From NCBI GenBank assembly GCA_032622095.1, contig CP136069.1, positions 202,600,690 through 202,664,689 on the forward strand: a DNA stretch of 64,000 nucleotides, given 5' to 3'. This document shows positions 24,840-36,252 of this stretch, piece by piece (position 1 is the stretch's first letter; each line of letters begins with the position of its first letter). A program made the translations under genes and the position numbers. The notes below the pieces were generated by a model. The model worked only from the letters and a program-made list of their open reading frames with translations. It ran no database searches and was not told where the DNA came from. Source of the stretch: Siphonodentalium dalli (taxonomy: Eukaryota; Mollusca; Scaphopoda; Gadilida; Siphonodentaliidae).

Positions 24840-26160
24840 ATATATTGACTGGGTAGGCATTGGTTGTGTCAGCAATACATAACTTATTTATAATTTAAAC
24901 GTGCTAGTCGGCAATTAATTCAATTTCATCCATTCTAATATATCACTTATGTCTTAGCTGTTAATTATTTATTCATAATTTAGTCATGCAGTGGTATGAT
25001 TAACAGTGATTTTCAGTGTATTCATTTAAGGTGGGGCCAACATATGCATTCCAATTACATCCAGTGTGATATCATAACTTAATAGCACATATTTGTAACA
25101 ACAATAATTGAACATTTAGAATTTAAGGGTGGGACAGGAATGCATTTCAATTTATCCGGTATGACATATCATAACTTGGTAGGACTTAGTTTTGTCAACG
25201 AAATGTATAGATTTGTAATTTATTAATTTAAGGGTTGGGGTCAACAATGTATTCCAATTACAGTTACATCTATTATGCAATATGCCACTGTATGGCTTAG
25301 CTTTGTCATTCAACAGGTGGGATCAACAATTAGTTTACGTTTATACATTCCTTATATATACGTATACACACATATACGTACACATACACGCACATATACA
25401 TACACATACACACATATATATAACGACTTGGCAGAAATCAAGAGTATCAAGCATATAGTTTTGTTTTAAGTTATTCATGAACAATGAATAGGTTGGGGTC
25501 ACAAATACATTCTACTGTCATACATCGTGATATATAGTGACTTGGTAGGACTTAGCTGTGTCAACAATACATTTGTTTTTAAATTATTCCTTTAAAGTTG
25601 GGTGTCAACAATGCATTTCAATTATATCCATTATGATATCTTATTACTGGGTAAGGACTTAGTTGTGTTGACAATAGAGTCATACTGTGAATTTTAAATT
25701 TTAGCGTCAGGGTCAGGAATGCATTCCATTACATCTACTATTCCATTAAGTCATGACTGGGTAGGACTTCGCTGTGTCAACAATGATATTGTATTGATAA
25801 TTGTGTCATGCATGTCAACAATGAATTTAATTTGATGCATTTCGATATATCACATAAGACTTGGCTGTTTCAACGATACTTATAATATTTATAATTTATT
25901 CATGCATGGGTGGGGACCATGCAGGGGCGGACTCAACAATGAATTTCAATTTATTCATTCAGTTGTGGATCCAGCAATGCATTTCACTTACATCCATTGT
26001 GGTATACCATGACTGGGTAGGACATAGTTGTTACAGTCTGATCTACCGCTTAGAACTTAGCTGTTTCAACAGTATGTATATTATTTATAATTTAGTCATG
26101 AAGATGTGGGTCAACAATGAATTTCAATTTATGCTGATTGATATGGTGGACTTACGTTTT
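24840..26160 (+). repeat. Degenerate ~105-115-bp tandem repeat in block P
   Basis: Variants of ACTGGGTAGGACTTAGCTG, followed by GTCAACAAT and TGCATTCCAATTACATCC, recur across ~1.3 kb. Examples are near 24848, 25174, 25540, 25645, 25758 and 26011, with 105-115 bp between the best-preserved neighbours. The 123-codon frame at 25861-26232 is carried along by the repeat and by its duplicate at 38184, and is unlikely to be a gene. The same array lies at ~37160-38480 in D2. Confidence 0.65.
25355..25422. repeat. (CA)/(TA)-type microsatellite
   Basis: Alternating ACACATATA and ACATACAC runs. The identical tract lies at ~37678-37745 in D2. Confidence 0.8.
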
Positions 26161-27932
26161 CAAAGGACTTTAAACACATATATACCATATACTAATGGAC
26201 ATAGTGGACTGATAACATGCACTGCAATATAGTGGTTATGGCTGATGATAAAACAATAGAAAAACATTTCCAATCTGCATTGTGGGAATATTTAATTATA
26301 TGTCTGCCAAACATTTAATAACTTTGTTTTTCTTATGATCATCAGTATATATTATGAATATTTTATCATTCATTGACCACGAATCTTTTTACCCTCGTGG
26401 TTTTCATCTGATTCATCAACATTATGATATTATTATGTATGTGCATTTCAGTCGCATTCATGTGTTTGTAACGCTCGACTGAACGTGCCTCGTTTTTCAT
26501 TTGTCTAATTTTCGAAAGAGCGTCCATGACAACGTGTATATTTAGTGCGAACACAAATTATCATGATTCAGAGTGACCAACATGCTGATGAACATGGATA
26601 ATTTGATTCGAAATAAATAAAATGTGTTACCCGCTTACAACCCTATTACCATTGCTGTGTTACGTACCAATCGTAATGCCATGGCATTTGTCACGAGAAC
26701 ATTCACGTATATGTGTAAAATATCCTAAATGTAATATTCAAACTTCAAAAATACGCTTCTACATACATTTGATGTAATATATATGTATAAATGTACCGTC
26801 ATTATGTGTAACCTGTGATTGAGACGCCATGATGCAACATTCGGTGTAATTTCCTCGCAGCCGTGATACTTACGTGGCAAAAATACCCATAGTGGCTATA
26901 TTCTATGATACTTCACCAGATCGCTTGAGAAACGACGAAAACTTCAATAATACGGGGTCCTACTAAAAGCCGACCACACCGACCACACACGACCGCATCT
27001 GTCCGTACCCGACCGCACCTCCACCAGGTGTCCGAGAGAGATGGAGCATGCACTATCGTCCAGAATAGTTTTGAATTTTTGATTGTGAAATATACTCAAC
27101 AATCACCAACAGATCAGTGGTCTGTGTCCCATTTCCTACATTGCCCGGATGGTCATATTTTAAATTAAGCATATGTTTCGATTCACTTTTTCACTATAGT
27201 ATACTAGCGATTACGCGGAATCTCGTCAGGAAACGCGTATTAAATATCTTGGCATAATATATGCCTATTTTAAATGTGATTGGCCTAATTTGTTGAGGCC
27301 GGTAGTGCCATTACTGTGGTAGTACCCAGTGTGTGATAATTTTATATCTCAGCGTATTATATGCCACTTTAATTAGCATTTCTGAGCACGGAATTTTAGT
27401 GATTCCATTGTGCTGCTAATTTTACGAGAGCAGTTGATCGTATCACTTCCAAGTTTTGCACTTTGAGTCAGTGATGTACGTATTAATTATTTTATAATTT
27501 GCATATTATATGCAACCTAGATCAGCTTGACCTGCCTGTTAGGCAGCCCTTTCTATGGTCGACACATTGAGTGTGAAGAACACTGATAAAAGCTCCAGCA
27601 TTTATGCACTGAGTACGACAAACTGGCTAGAACCAGATTGATCGGGTCTCAGTTAATGAGCAATTCGCACATGCGCGGCATATGTCGTCTGAAGCTTTGA
27701 TTTTGCGAGATTTGATACCGCTACTGTCCGAGCCGATAATTAATCATGTATTCACGATTTGCTTCAATGGTGTGATCTCATTATGGTATAACTGTTGTGT
27801 CAGTATAAATCGGCGCGTTTGTTTTAATTCAGCGCTCATCTTAATCTTAATTAAAATTAGCAGTCTTTAATCCACAGTCGCCATATTTTCTATTGTTCTC
27901 CCTTGCACAATATCCAGCCGATTGCCCACTGG

Positions 27933-27998
27933 TAACAATAGCTGTGGATTATTTAAACAATAAGTGTGCATTATTTTAACAATAACTGTGGAATATTA
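27933..27998 (+). repeat. Three contiguous 22-bp repeats
   Basis: Units at 27933-27954, 27955-27976 and 27977-27998 follow the pattern WAACAATARSTGTGSAWTAT. The end of Q (TTAATCCACAG) and the GTGGATTAA end of Q' resemble the same unit, so these may be subterminal sites of the Q module. Inverted copies are in Q' and in D2. Confidence 0.7.
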
Positions 27999-28194
27999 AA
28001 ATATTCCCCAGGTATTGTCATAACAATCGCAAGTCATTGTTTGCTGTGTTCTCCACTTGCTGACACACCGGAATGTAAAATTGGTGTGACCAATCAATCA
28101 ATCAAATAAGAAACTGAACAGTTTTAGGTGATTATAATGATCATAGGGATACTAAGAAAGACGGTGGGTGGAATTTGTTTAATGTAATAACAAC

Positions 28195-28352
28195 AATTTT
28201 ACATCAATGTTAGACAATTCGGACTAGAAAAATATATATCACCCCTGGTCAAGTGGTCCAGCAATATACTGAATTATGATCTAGTTATGTGTTAATTTAT
28301 TGTACTATTAATATGTGTATTATAAATAAAATTATCCTATCCTATCCTATCT
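28195..28352 (+). mobile_element. LINE 3' untranslated end with (TATCC)n tail
   Basis: A segment starting near GTTAGACAATTCGGACTAG runs through ATAAATAAAATTATCC into three TATCC units. A polyadenylation-like AATAAAA followed by a short tandem repeat is the usual 3' end of several LINE clades. A diverged copy of the same 3' sequence (ACAATTCGGACTAGAAAAA) follows directly after the reverse-transcriptase relic at ~29155, which ties this tail to that LINE. Confidence 0.6.
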
Positions 28353-28894
28353 GATATGATGCGGTTGGGTCCTGCTGAATTGCTCTGATGATGGTAGGGC
28401 AAACTGATGCTGTTAACAAATAGTACCGTGAGTTCCACAACGAATTAAAACAATGTACAAGCTAAAATTGAAGTCTGCTCTTGTGTGAGTTTGGACAATA
28501 TGCATAGCAAATGCATTGCTCAACGCCACATATGCTAAGTCAGTGTCGTAATTTGGTTGCGAACAAACAATATATTTATTAGATTTATTATTTAAGTTAC
28601 CAGTGTGATTATGGGAATAAGTGGTTTGAAGGTCTAAATTATGCTCGCGTTTGTTATATTCGTATAAGGCCTCTGTATGCCGCACATAGCCTAGTTCAAG
28701 AGATTGAATTGAGAAAGTTCGGTTCCCCAACTTCTTTGGCATTGAACAATAAAGAGCGTTCCTTGTTAATACATTCCTGGTGTGGTATGAATAAAGAGCG
28801 TTTTTCTCTCACTTGTGTGCGAACTATTTAAAACAGCTGAAAAATATATGTTATATTAACATTTATTTTCAGAGCACACAAAGCCGGTATATCA

Positions 28895-29127
28895 CTGGGG
28901 CTCTCCTCGCCTTTGTCGATTATGCAGAAGCTTGGAAGCTTCAAGTCAATACAAAAAAAAATAATAATAATGATTTTCACGAAGAAATGGTCGAAAAATC
29001 TCCCCACATTCAAGTATGGAGGCTGTAGCCTAGAAATAGTTAAAGAATTCACTTATTTGGGGGGGGGGGGTAAATTATTTTATAATCGTCGATTCCGACA
29101 GAACATAAAGAAAACAGTTACAAACCG
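28895..29127 (+). pseudogene. LINE (non-LTR) reverse-transcriptase fragment, frameshifted
   Basis: Two overlapping frames together give the part of a non-LTR reverse transcriptase just after the catalytic YADD. The first reads YAEAWKLQVNTKK. After a frameshift in the A-rich run near 28955 the second frame reads KIIIMIFTKKW and then YGGCSLEIVKEFTYLG. A G-run interrupts it, followed by YNRRFRQNIKK. The W-K-L-x-V-N-x-x-K...IEIV-x-x-FTYLG layout is characteristic of CR1/L2/Jockey/RTE-type elements; I cannot place the clade. The catalytic motifs and the endonuclease are absent. A splice-acceptor-like TTTATTTTCAG sits just upstream. Copies: minus strand 31206-31440, plus 41208-41440, minus 43521-43758. 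All share the frameshift, so it predates the duplications. Confidence 0.8.
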
Positions 29128-29139
29128 GAATGTGAAATT

Positions 29140-29289
29140 GTTAATTTCGGAATTAGACAATTCGGACTAGAAAAAATATATTCCACCCCGGTCAAGTGGT
29201 CCTGCTAATCTGCTATGATGCGGTTGGGTCCTACTGAATTTCTCTGATGATGTTAGGGCAAACTGATGCTGATAACAAATACTACCATT
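29140..29289 (+). mobile_element. Second LINE 3' fragment, diverged from 28214-28425
   Basis: GACAATTCGGACTAGAAAAA, CCCCGGTCAAGTGGTCC, GATGCGGTTGGGTCCT and GGGCAAACTGATGCTG follow in the same order as in Q but with substitutions and without the TATCC tail. It is an older tandem relative and is not part of the inverted arm. Confidence 0.6.
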
Positions 29290-29502
29290 AAATATTTTTT
29301 AATTTGTCTTTTTCGCGGTGTTGCGATAATCTGAACATATCCACGAAAAGCCATTATGCGTATCAAACATTCAAAAGATATTTATTGCGAAATATGTTTA
29401 ATACTGGTTGTATTAGTTGTTGAAATTCGACTATATTTTCGTACGATGGTGTACGTAAACACACACAAGTTGTGCTCTGCTTACATAACACAGAGCAATT
29501 CG

Positions 29503-30086
29503 ATTGGTTATTCATACACAATGATATAAACGCTCTTTATTATTTCCATATCAGGAAAACAGTAATAAATAACGCTCTTTATGTTTACCATATCCGGATC
29601 TAAACAAAAGCCAGAAAACGTAACATGTTTTGCTTTTGTTTACATGCCAAAGGGGAAGAAATCGACAATAACATACTGCTTATGTCATATTTCTGATTGC
29701 TATAAGAACAAAGTCTGTCTATATTTCACTATTTATGGCGGTTTTTGACGGATGGGAACATTTTAACAGCATACCCACCGCCAACACCGCCCGTATCTTT
29801 AACGACACATTTGCATTGTATTTGAGACTTGTTCTAATAATGAAAAACTTACGAAGGTGGAGCCTTCTTATAACACGGAATCACTCGCACGATATAATTT
29901 TCTGGTAAATGCTAAATATTTAAATGTTGATAATCCAAATCAGTTCGTAATGTCGGGTACACCACACTATAACTTAAGTGGATTAGTTACGTTGATTACA
30001 TGGATTTTAATAAAATGTTAAGAATTTGATGTCAAAATGCTGAAATTGAAGATCGTTTTATACGGGTAACGACTACTATATATTTA
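29503..30086 (+). repeat. Module S (arm of S/S' inverted repeat)
   Basis: Its reverse complement is at 33621-34216. S carries two AACGCTCTTTAT motifs (29529, 29571), whose complement AATAAAGAGCGTT occurs twice in Q (28748, 28790). A short frame from 29644 starting MPKGKKSTITYCLC stops after 34 codons and is not called as a gene. Confidence 0.8.
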
Positions 30087-31205
30087 TAGTAAATAAACCT
30101 CATTCGATAACTTACGTTGGTCAAGAACTCCTTGTAAATCCAACTTCGAATTCATGGAAATAAATCAGATAAACAGTACAATACGAAAACGACTCATCGA
30201 AAGATTTTTTTATTCCAATATTAACGGAAAACATCAGTTTGATCATCGGCTGGATTGTCATTTACCTCCGGGTGCTTGTGATGTTTATTTCGCTTATAAA
30301 ATGAACGCCATGCTGATAACATATAACTATGTAATATCCATTTAGATAACGTCGACACAGAAAGTTTAGAAAATTACTTCATTCCCTGTTCGAATGCGGA
30401 GTTTGTTCACGTCACGTTTTACTGACAAAATTCACTCTTCTCACATTCAATTTACAAATGCGCCCGAGAACGACGTGTTAATTAATTAGATTAAAGCGTG
30501 TGGTAAGCTAATCGGCGACAAAGGCAATATCATGTTTGGGGCTACCTATAACTGATATCCCGATAACCACTCATCATAACTGGATTGTCAACGCGGCTCA
30601 GTGCATACCAACTCAATGCGACAATTTTGATTTGTGACAATGCAGCGAGGACGAGCAGTATCAGGCCAAGCAAAATAAATGTTTGTTGTAACTGGAAGGT
30701 GTCCATGCACATATGCACTGGTGTCAATTAGACTTCCGCCCATGTGTTATCTGAGATATAACATAATGTGAGTCAAAAATATTGTGTTCATATTGGTTTA
30801 TAAATGCACAGCTAAGTAGGATATATAGCAGGATTGGCCATATTTCATGGGGCGGGGGGGGGGGGGGGGGGTGGCGATTGACACATTTTTAATGACAATT
30901 TTAATTCCAAATCTCCAGATCACTATTTAAAGTGGCAACTGAATTTGCGTACAAATCTTTATTTGTCTGACAGATTCGGAAATTGTTTAATGGTCATGTT
31001 CACATTTTTTGTTAAAACTTTTATTGACTTTTAGTTGAATATATCATACATTGTAATGTCATTGACAAATTTCAAAGTAATACTATAGGTAAAATTAAAT
31101 TTCGTCTTGTTATTCTTTAAATACTGAGGATTAAGCCAGATATTCCCCTCGCTGTCGGCCATTCGTCCAAATATACACCTCGGCTTCGCCTCGGTGAATT
31201 ATTTC
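30087..31205 (+). repeat. Module T, first copy in D1
   Basis: It starts TAGTAAATAAACC and is directly repeated at 32471-33585, where only the G-run near 30853 differs in length. It ends inside the hairpin region, cut by the Q' junction at GAATTATTTC. The 63-codon frame at 30154-30345 has no recognisable domain and is frameshifted in the D2 copy by an extra T near 42523. Another 61-codon minus-strand frame (30542-30727) is intact in all copies only because they are near identical. Confidence 0.8.
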
Positions 31206-31440
31206 ACATTCCGGTTTGTAAATGTTTTCTTTATGTTCTGTCGGAATCGACGATTATAAAATAATTTACCCCCCCCCCAAATAAGTGAATTCTTTAACTA
31301 TTTCTAGGCTACAGCCTCCATACTTGAATGTGGGGAGATTTTTCGACCATTTCTTCGTGAAAATCATTATTATTAATTTTTTTTGTATTGACTTGAAGCT
31401 TCCAAGCTTCTGCATAATCGACAAAGGCGAGGAGAGCCCC
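31206..31440 (-). pseudogene. LINE reverse-transcriptase fragment in Q'
   Basis: Minus-strand copy of 28895-29127 with the same frameshift and the same G/C run interruption. One base differs in the A/T-rich run (an AATAAT variant). Confidence 0.75.
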
Positions 31441-32470
31441 AGTGATATACCGGCTTTGTGTGCTCTGAAAATAAATGTTAATATAACATATATTTTTCAG
31501 CTGTTTTAAATAGTTCGCACACAAGTGAGAGAAAAACGCTCTTTATTCATACCACACCAGGAATGTATTAACAAGGAACGCTCTTTATTGTTCAATGCCA
31601 AAGAAGTTGGGGAACCGAACTTTCTCAATTCAATCTCTTGAACTAGGCTATGTGCGGCATACAGAGGCCTTATAAGAATATAACAAACGCGAGCATAATT
31701 TAGACCTTCAAACCACTTATTCCCATAATCACACTGGTGACTTAAATAATAAATCTAATAAATATATTGTTTGTTCGCAACCAAATTACGACACTGACTT
31801 AGCATATGTGGCGTTGAGCAATGCATTTGCTATGCATATTGTCCAAACTCACACAAGAGCAGACTTCAATTTTAGCTTGTACATTGTTTTAATTCGTTGT
31901 GGAACTCACGGTACTATTTGTTAACAGCATCAGTTTGCCCTACCATCATCAGAGCAATTCAGCAGGACCCAACCGCATCATATCAGATAGGATAGGATAG
32001 GATAATTTTATTTATAATACACATATTAATAGTACAATAAATTAACACATAACTAGATCATAATTCAGTATATTGCTGGACCACTTGACCAGGGGTGATA
32101 TATATTTTTCTAGTCCGAATTGTCTAACATTGATGTAAAATTGTTGTTATTACATTAAACAAATTCCACCCACCGTCTTTCTTAGTATCCCTATGATCAT
32201 TATAATCACCTAAAACTGTTCAGTTTCTTATTTGATTGATTGATTGGTCACACCAATTTTACATTCCGGTGTGTCAGCAAGTGGAGAACACAGCAAACAA
32301 TGACTTGCGATTGTTATGACAATACCTGGGGAATATTTTAATATTCCACAGTTATTGTTAAAATAATGCACACTTATTGTTTAAATAATCCACAGCTATT
32401 GTTACCAGTGGGCAATCGGCTGGATATTGTGCAAGGGAGAACAATAGAAAATATGGCGACTGTGGATTAA
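31206..32470 (-). repeat. Module Q', inverted copy of Q
   Basis: Reverse complement of 27867-29133, including the LINE reverse-transcriptase relic, the TATCC tail (here GGATA units near 31985-32000) and the triple 22-bp repeat. It ends GTGGATTAA at 32470, next to T2. Confidence 0.85.
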
Positions 32471-33620
32471 TAGTAAATAAACCTCATTCGATAACTTACG
32501 TTGGTCAAGAACTCCTTGTAAATCCAACTTCGAATTCATGGAAATAAATCAGATAAACAGTACAATACGAAAACGACTCATCGAAAGATTTTTTTATTCC
32601 AATATTAACGGAAAACATCAGTTTGATCATCGGCTGGATTGTCATTTACCTCCGGGTGCTTGTGATGTTTATTTCGCTTATAAAATGAACGCCATGCTGA
32701 TAACATATAACTATGTAATATCCATTTAGATAACGTCGACACAGAAAGTTTAGAAAATTACTTCATTCCCTGTTCGAATGCGGAGTTTGTTCACGTCACG
32801 TTTTACTGACAAAATTCACTCTTCTCACATTCAATTTACAAATGCGCCCGAGAACGACGTGTTAATTAATTAGATTAAAGCGTGTGGTAAGCTAATCGGC
32901 GACAAAGGCAATATCATGTTTGGGGCTACCTATAACTGATATCCCGATAACCACTCATCATAACTGGATTGTCAACGCGGCTCAGTGCATACCAACTCAA
33001 TGCGACAATTTTGATTTGTGACAATGCAGCGAGGACGAGCAGTATCAGGCCAAGCAAAATAAATGTTTGTTGTAACTGGAAGGTGTCCATGCACATATGC
33101 ACTGGTGTCAATTAGACTTCCGCCCATGTGTTATCTGAGATATCACATAATGTGAGTCAAAAATATTGTGTTCATATTGGTTTATAAATGCACAGCTAAG
33201 TAGGATATATAGCAGGATTGGCCATATTTCATGGGGCGGGGGGGGGGGGGGTGGCGATTGACACATTTTTAATGACAATTTTAATTCCAAATCTCCAGAT
33301 CACTATTTAAAGTGGCAACTGAATTTGCGTACAAATCTTTATTTGTCTGACAGATTCGGAAATTGTTTAATGGTCATGTTCACATTTTTTGTTAAAACTT
33401 TTATTGACTTTTAGTTGAATATATCATACATTGTAATGTCATTGACAAATTTCAAAGTAATACTATAGGTAAAATTAAATTTCGTCTTGTTATTCTTTAA
33501 ATACTGAGGATTAAGCCAGATATTCCCCTCGCTGTCGGCCATTCGTCCAAATATACACCTCGGCTTCGCCTCGGTGAATTATTTCTCCGAATGCCCGACA
33601 GCTCGGGGAATATCCTATAC
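32471..33620 (+). repeat. Module T2, full-length T with terminal hairpin
   Basis: A direct copy of T that continues through the complete hairpin to ATATCCTATAC at 33610-33620. The left flank is GGATTAA and the right flank TAAATATATAG, so TAA stands on both sides, a possible 3-bp target duplication. In D2 the same place holds only the 229-bp short module (44789-45017). Confidence 0.7.
33524..33612. other. Hairpin with mirrored mismatches in terminal module
   Basis: The arm TATTCCCCTCGCTGTCGG...CATTCG pairs with CGAATG...CCGACAGCTCGGGGAATA around a CACCTCGGC-TTC-GCCTCGGTG centre. The main non-pairing positions carry the same bases on both sides (TC opposite TC, C opposite C, TC opposite TC). 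Complete copies are at ~34304-34398, 44921-45009 and ~45706-45795; truncated copies end at 31205 and 43520. Confidence 0.6.
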
Positions 33621-34216
33621 TAAATATATAGTAGTCGTTACCCGTATAAAACGATCTTCAATTTCAGCATTTTGACATCAAATTCTTAACATTTTATTAA
33701 AATCCATGTAATCAACGTAACTAATCCACTTAAGTTATAGTGTGGTGTACCCGACATTACGAACTGATTTGGATTATCAACATTTAAATATTTAGCATTT
33801 ACCAGAAAATTATATCGTGCGAGTGATTCCGTGTTATAAGAAGGCTCCACCTTCGTAAGTTTTTCATTATTAGAACAAGTCTCAAATACAATGCAAATGT
33901 GTCGTTAAAGATACGGGCGGTGTTGGCGGTGGGTATGCTGTTAAAATGTTCCCATCCGTCAAAAACCGCCATAAATAGTGAAATATAGACAGACTTTGTT
34001 CTTATAGCAATCAGAAATATGACATAAGCAGTATGTTATTGTCGATTTCTTCCCCTTTGGCATGTAAACAAAAGCAAAACATGTTACGTTTTCTGGCTTT
34101 TGTTTAGATCCGGATATGGTAAACATAAAGAGCGTTATTTATTACTGTTTTCCTGATATGGAAATAATAAAGAGCGTTTATATCATTGTGTATGAATAAC
34201 CAATCGAATTGCTCTG
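33621..34216 (-). repeat. Module S', inverted copy of S
   Basis: Reverse complement of 29503-30086, joined at TAAATATATAGTAGTCG. The D2 counterpart is 45018-45613. Confidence 0.8.
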
Positions 34217-34403
34217 TAATGTCATTGACAAATTTCAAAGTAATACTATAGGTAAAATTAAATTTCGTCTTGTTATTCTTTAAATACTGAGGATTAAGCC
34301 AGATATTCCCCTCGCTGTCGGCCATTCGTCCAAATATACACCTCGGCTTCGCCTCGGTGAATTATTTCTCCGAATGCCCGACAGCTCGGGGAATATCCTA
34401 TAC
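34217..34403 (+). repeat. Short terminal module, third copy in D1
   Basis: It contains the last ~187 bp of T2 (from TAATGTCATTGAC to CCTATAC) but lacks the GTATAGGATAT left end seen at 44789. On its minus strand lies a recurrent short reading frame beginning MADSEGNIWLNPQYLKNNK, present in every copy of the module. It is too short and too context-dependent downstream to be called a gene. Confidence 0.65.
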
Positions 34404-36252
34404 TTAATGTGAAGTGGCAGCACTTTGTCGCAGTTACGCCCGATTAAATTATTTAGAAACTTTTGGATGATGACATCGATAGATCGTAATTGGTACACAT
34501 TTTCCATATGTTATCGTGTTGCACACAACTTACCGGCTATAGGGTATAATTATATATGGCTGAATTAGTTATTGTATCTGAATTATCACATTTCCCAAAG
34601 CTGACAGGTCAGGCATGAATTCAACTATATATTTACATATTTATTAACGATACATTGACGCCCCTAAATTACTATTTGTTCGGCTGTGGGGGGGGGGGGG
34701 GGGGTATTTGAAATGAGTCGAATAACTCACCCATCAAAGATCATAGCGAACAGATTTCGATTTTTGAAATATGTTATTTTTCACCACCTGTCGGAATATT
34801 TTGGCTGCCTGGCAATGATCAGCTGACTTCTTACTAAAATAACAACAACATTTGAGTTCCTGTATCATTGAGCTATCGAATTAGAGCAAATTTCAATGAA
34901 AAACATGGCCGTCGGCAGCCATAGCTAGATCTGGGATTTTACTCTTTGAATGACTAAATATTTTTTGGCTCACCATACAGACCACAACCCTCACCCGATC
35001 ATCACGAAACTTCATGTGGATTTTCGGGGTGACCACTGGATGGGAGCTATCGATTGTCTTTTTTTTAATTCCATATTGGAAAACATGGCCACCGGCAGTC
35101 ATCTTCTTTTATTTCACTTAAGATATATCTCTTCATGTTGACATCTACGTTTGTAATATTACTTAGACATTTCAACATTCCGTATTCCGAAAGGTCCATT
35201 GACTGTGACCCATGAAATTACCCCCACCTTTCCGAATTGAGCTACAGTGTCATTTTCATTTCTGTCAAGATGCCTTTAGTAACTGAATATATGTGGGAAT
35301 AATCGGTAATAAGATATACTGCTGTTTGATTTTAGAATTACATGTGGCATAAATACTGCTCAGAACTGCACAAGAGGGGCAGGTGCTAATGTTGGTCGCC
35401 AAGTGATTTGGATGTGTCTTACACGGAGCCGGGACACGGAGACAAGTCAATATTACATGACATGAGACTGAGCCGAGACACCTTGGTTATTTTGATCAAG
35501 TCTGTTTGACAGGCACAACTACATGTACATGTAGCTGTCAATCATCCGATTCACAAAATCCCAACGTTGCATGGATTGGCTTGGAATTATAAAAACAATC
35601 CCACGTTAAATGTAATGCTATGGCATATTACATAACATATATAGAGGATATCCAAGGAATTTTGTTGGGGTATAAGATTATTGCGCGCTCTGCCTTGCGA
35701 CGAAACAGATAGTCCCACAATGAGTGCAACGAAATTGGACAATAATTGGACTTTAATTAACGTGGCTATTACTAACTGGTGAGAGATAAGAAAATATCTA
35801 ATGGATTTTGCAATGATATTATAGGGGTTTCATATAATATATAACATGTTGCCACGGCATTTCACACGTCAATGTTTATACTGACCACCCATTAATTATA
35901 TTGATGACATCATGTCATATATTTTCAAGTCATAAATAATCTTGATACATTCCAGGTGTTCTTGTCATTTTATACTGGCTCGCTTTTACATGAGTCAAGT
36001 TTAGGTAACTGCGATTAATCATGTAACATGTTATAATTCATGTGGGGGACATTCAGGCGGAGATGGAAAGATTACAAGTTTACAATTCTGTTTAGCATTA
36101 TGCCATGTGACCGAACATACATGAAATGTGAAGGCCTGGTTCTGGTTAGAATTTTCTAAAGTGACGCTGTTTTTGTCGGGAAGAAAAGGGGCAGATTTCC
36201 ACCATACTTATATAATGGTGTGGTTTAAAAATGACAAAAGTGGCGACAATCA
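34404..36252. repeat. Module V (right part of D1)
   Basis: Non-coding sequence repeated at ~45801-47640. It includes a G-run at ~34687-34704, shorter in D2 (~46084-46096), and a fragment at ~34655-34800 related to the K elements (CCTAAATTACTATTTGTTCGGC, compare 57819 and 61450). ATGGCC-rich stretches near 34903 and 35083 resemble those in W and in the foldback. No gene seen. Confidence 0.6.

Larger units (their letters stand above)
27867..29133 (+). repeat. Module Q (arm of Q/Q' inverted repeat)
   Basis: Its inverted partner is 31206-32470, about 99% identical by eye, with differences such as TATACG against TATAAG near 28668/31674. The intervening ~2.07 kb holds S and T. Q contains a triple 22-bp repeat, LINE 3' sequence and a LINE reverse-transcriptase relic. 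The 109-codon frame on the minus strand at 28413-28742 is interrupted by a stop in Q' and by a 10-bp deletion in D2, so no protein is being maintained. Confidence 0.85.
23931..36252 (+). repeat. Segmental duplication block D1 (~12.3 kb)
   Basis: D1 is directly repeated as D2 (36253-~47640). The internal order is P (23931-27866), Q (27867-29133), a short spacer, S (~29290-30086), T (30087-31205), Q' inverted (31206-32470), T2 (32471-33620), S' inverted (33621-34216), terminal module (34217-34403) and V (34404-~36248). The two blocks differ by only a few substitutions over P, for example near 25490, 26570 and 27240. The D1/D2 junction reads GTGGCGAC then AATCATAGGACAATCAT. At the end of D2 the sequence instead continues GTGGCGAC then GTTCGAG. 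The identity implies a very recent tandem duplication or an unmerged haplotype or assembly artefact. Confidence 0.9.

Noticed and set aside
25861-26232. 123-codon frame, identical in D2
   Set aside because: It lies in a degenerate tandem repeat; identity between copies reflects recent duplication, not selection.
26366-26554. 62-codon minus-strand polar, helix-like frame
   Set aside because: Too short, single-frame chance is plausible, no splice or family evidence.
28413-28742. 109-codon minus-strand frame (MPKKLGNRTFS...) in Q
   Set aside because: Interrupted by a stop in Q' and a 10-bp deletion in D2. No domain recognised.
29644-29748. MPKGKKSTITYCLCHISDC as a possible THAP-domain start
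   Set aside because: Cys spacing and the following sequence do not fit, and the frame stops after 34 codons.
30154-30345. 63-codon frame (MEINQINSTIRK...) in T
   Set aside because: Frameshifted in one of three copies by a T-run change; no recognisable motif.
30853-30872. Long G-runs (also 18809, 34687, 43167, 57917, 61950) as biological signals
   Set aside because: Where copies can be compared, run length differs freely; sequencing or slippage variation explains them outside the W termini.
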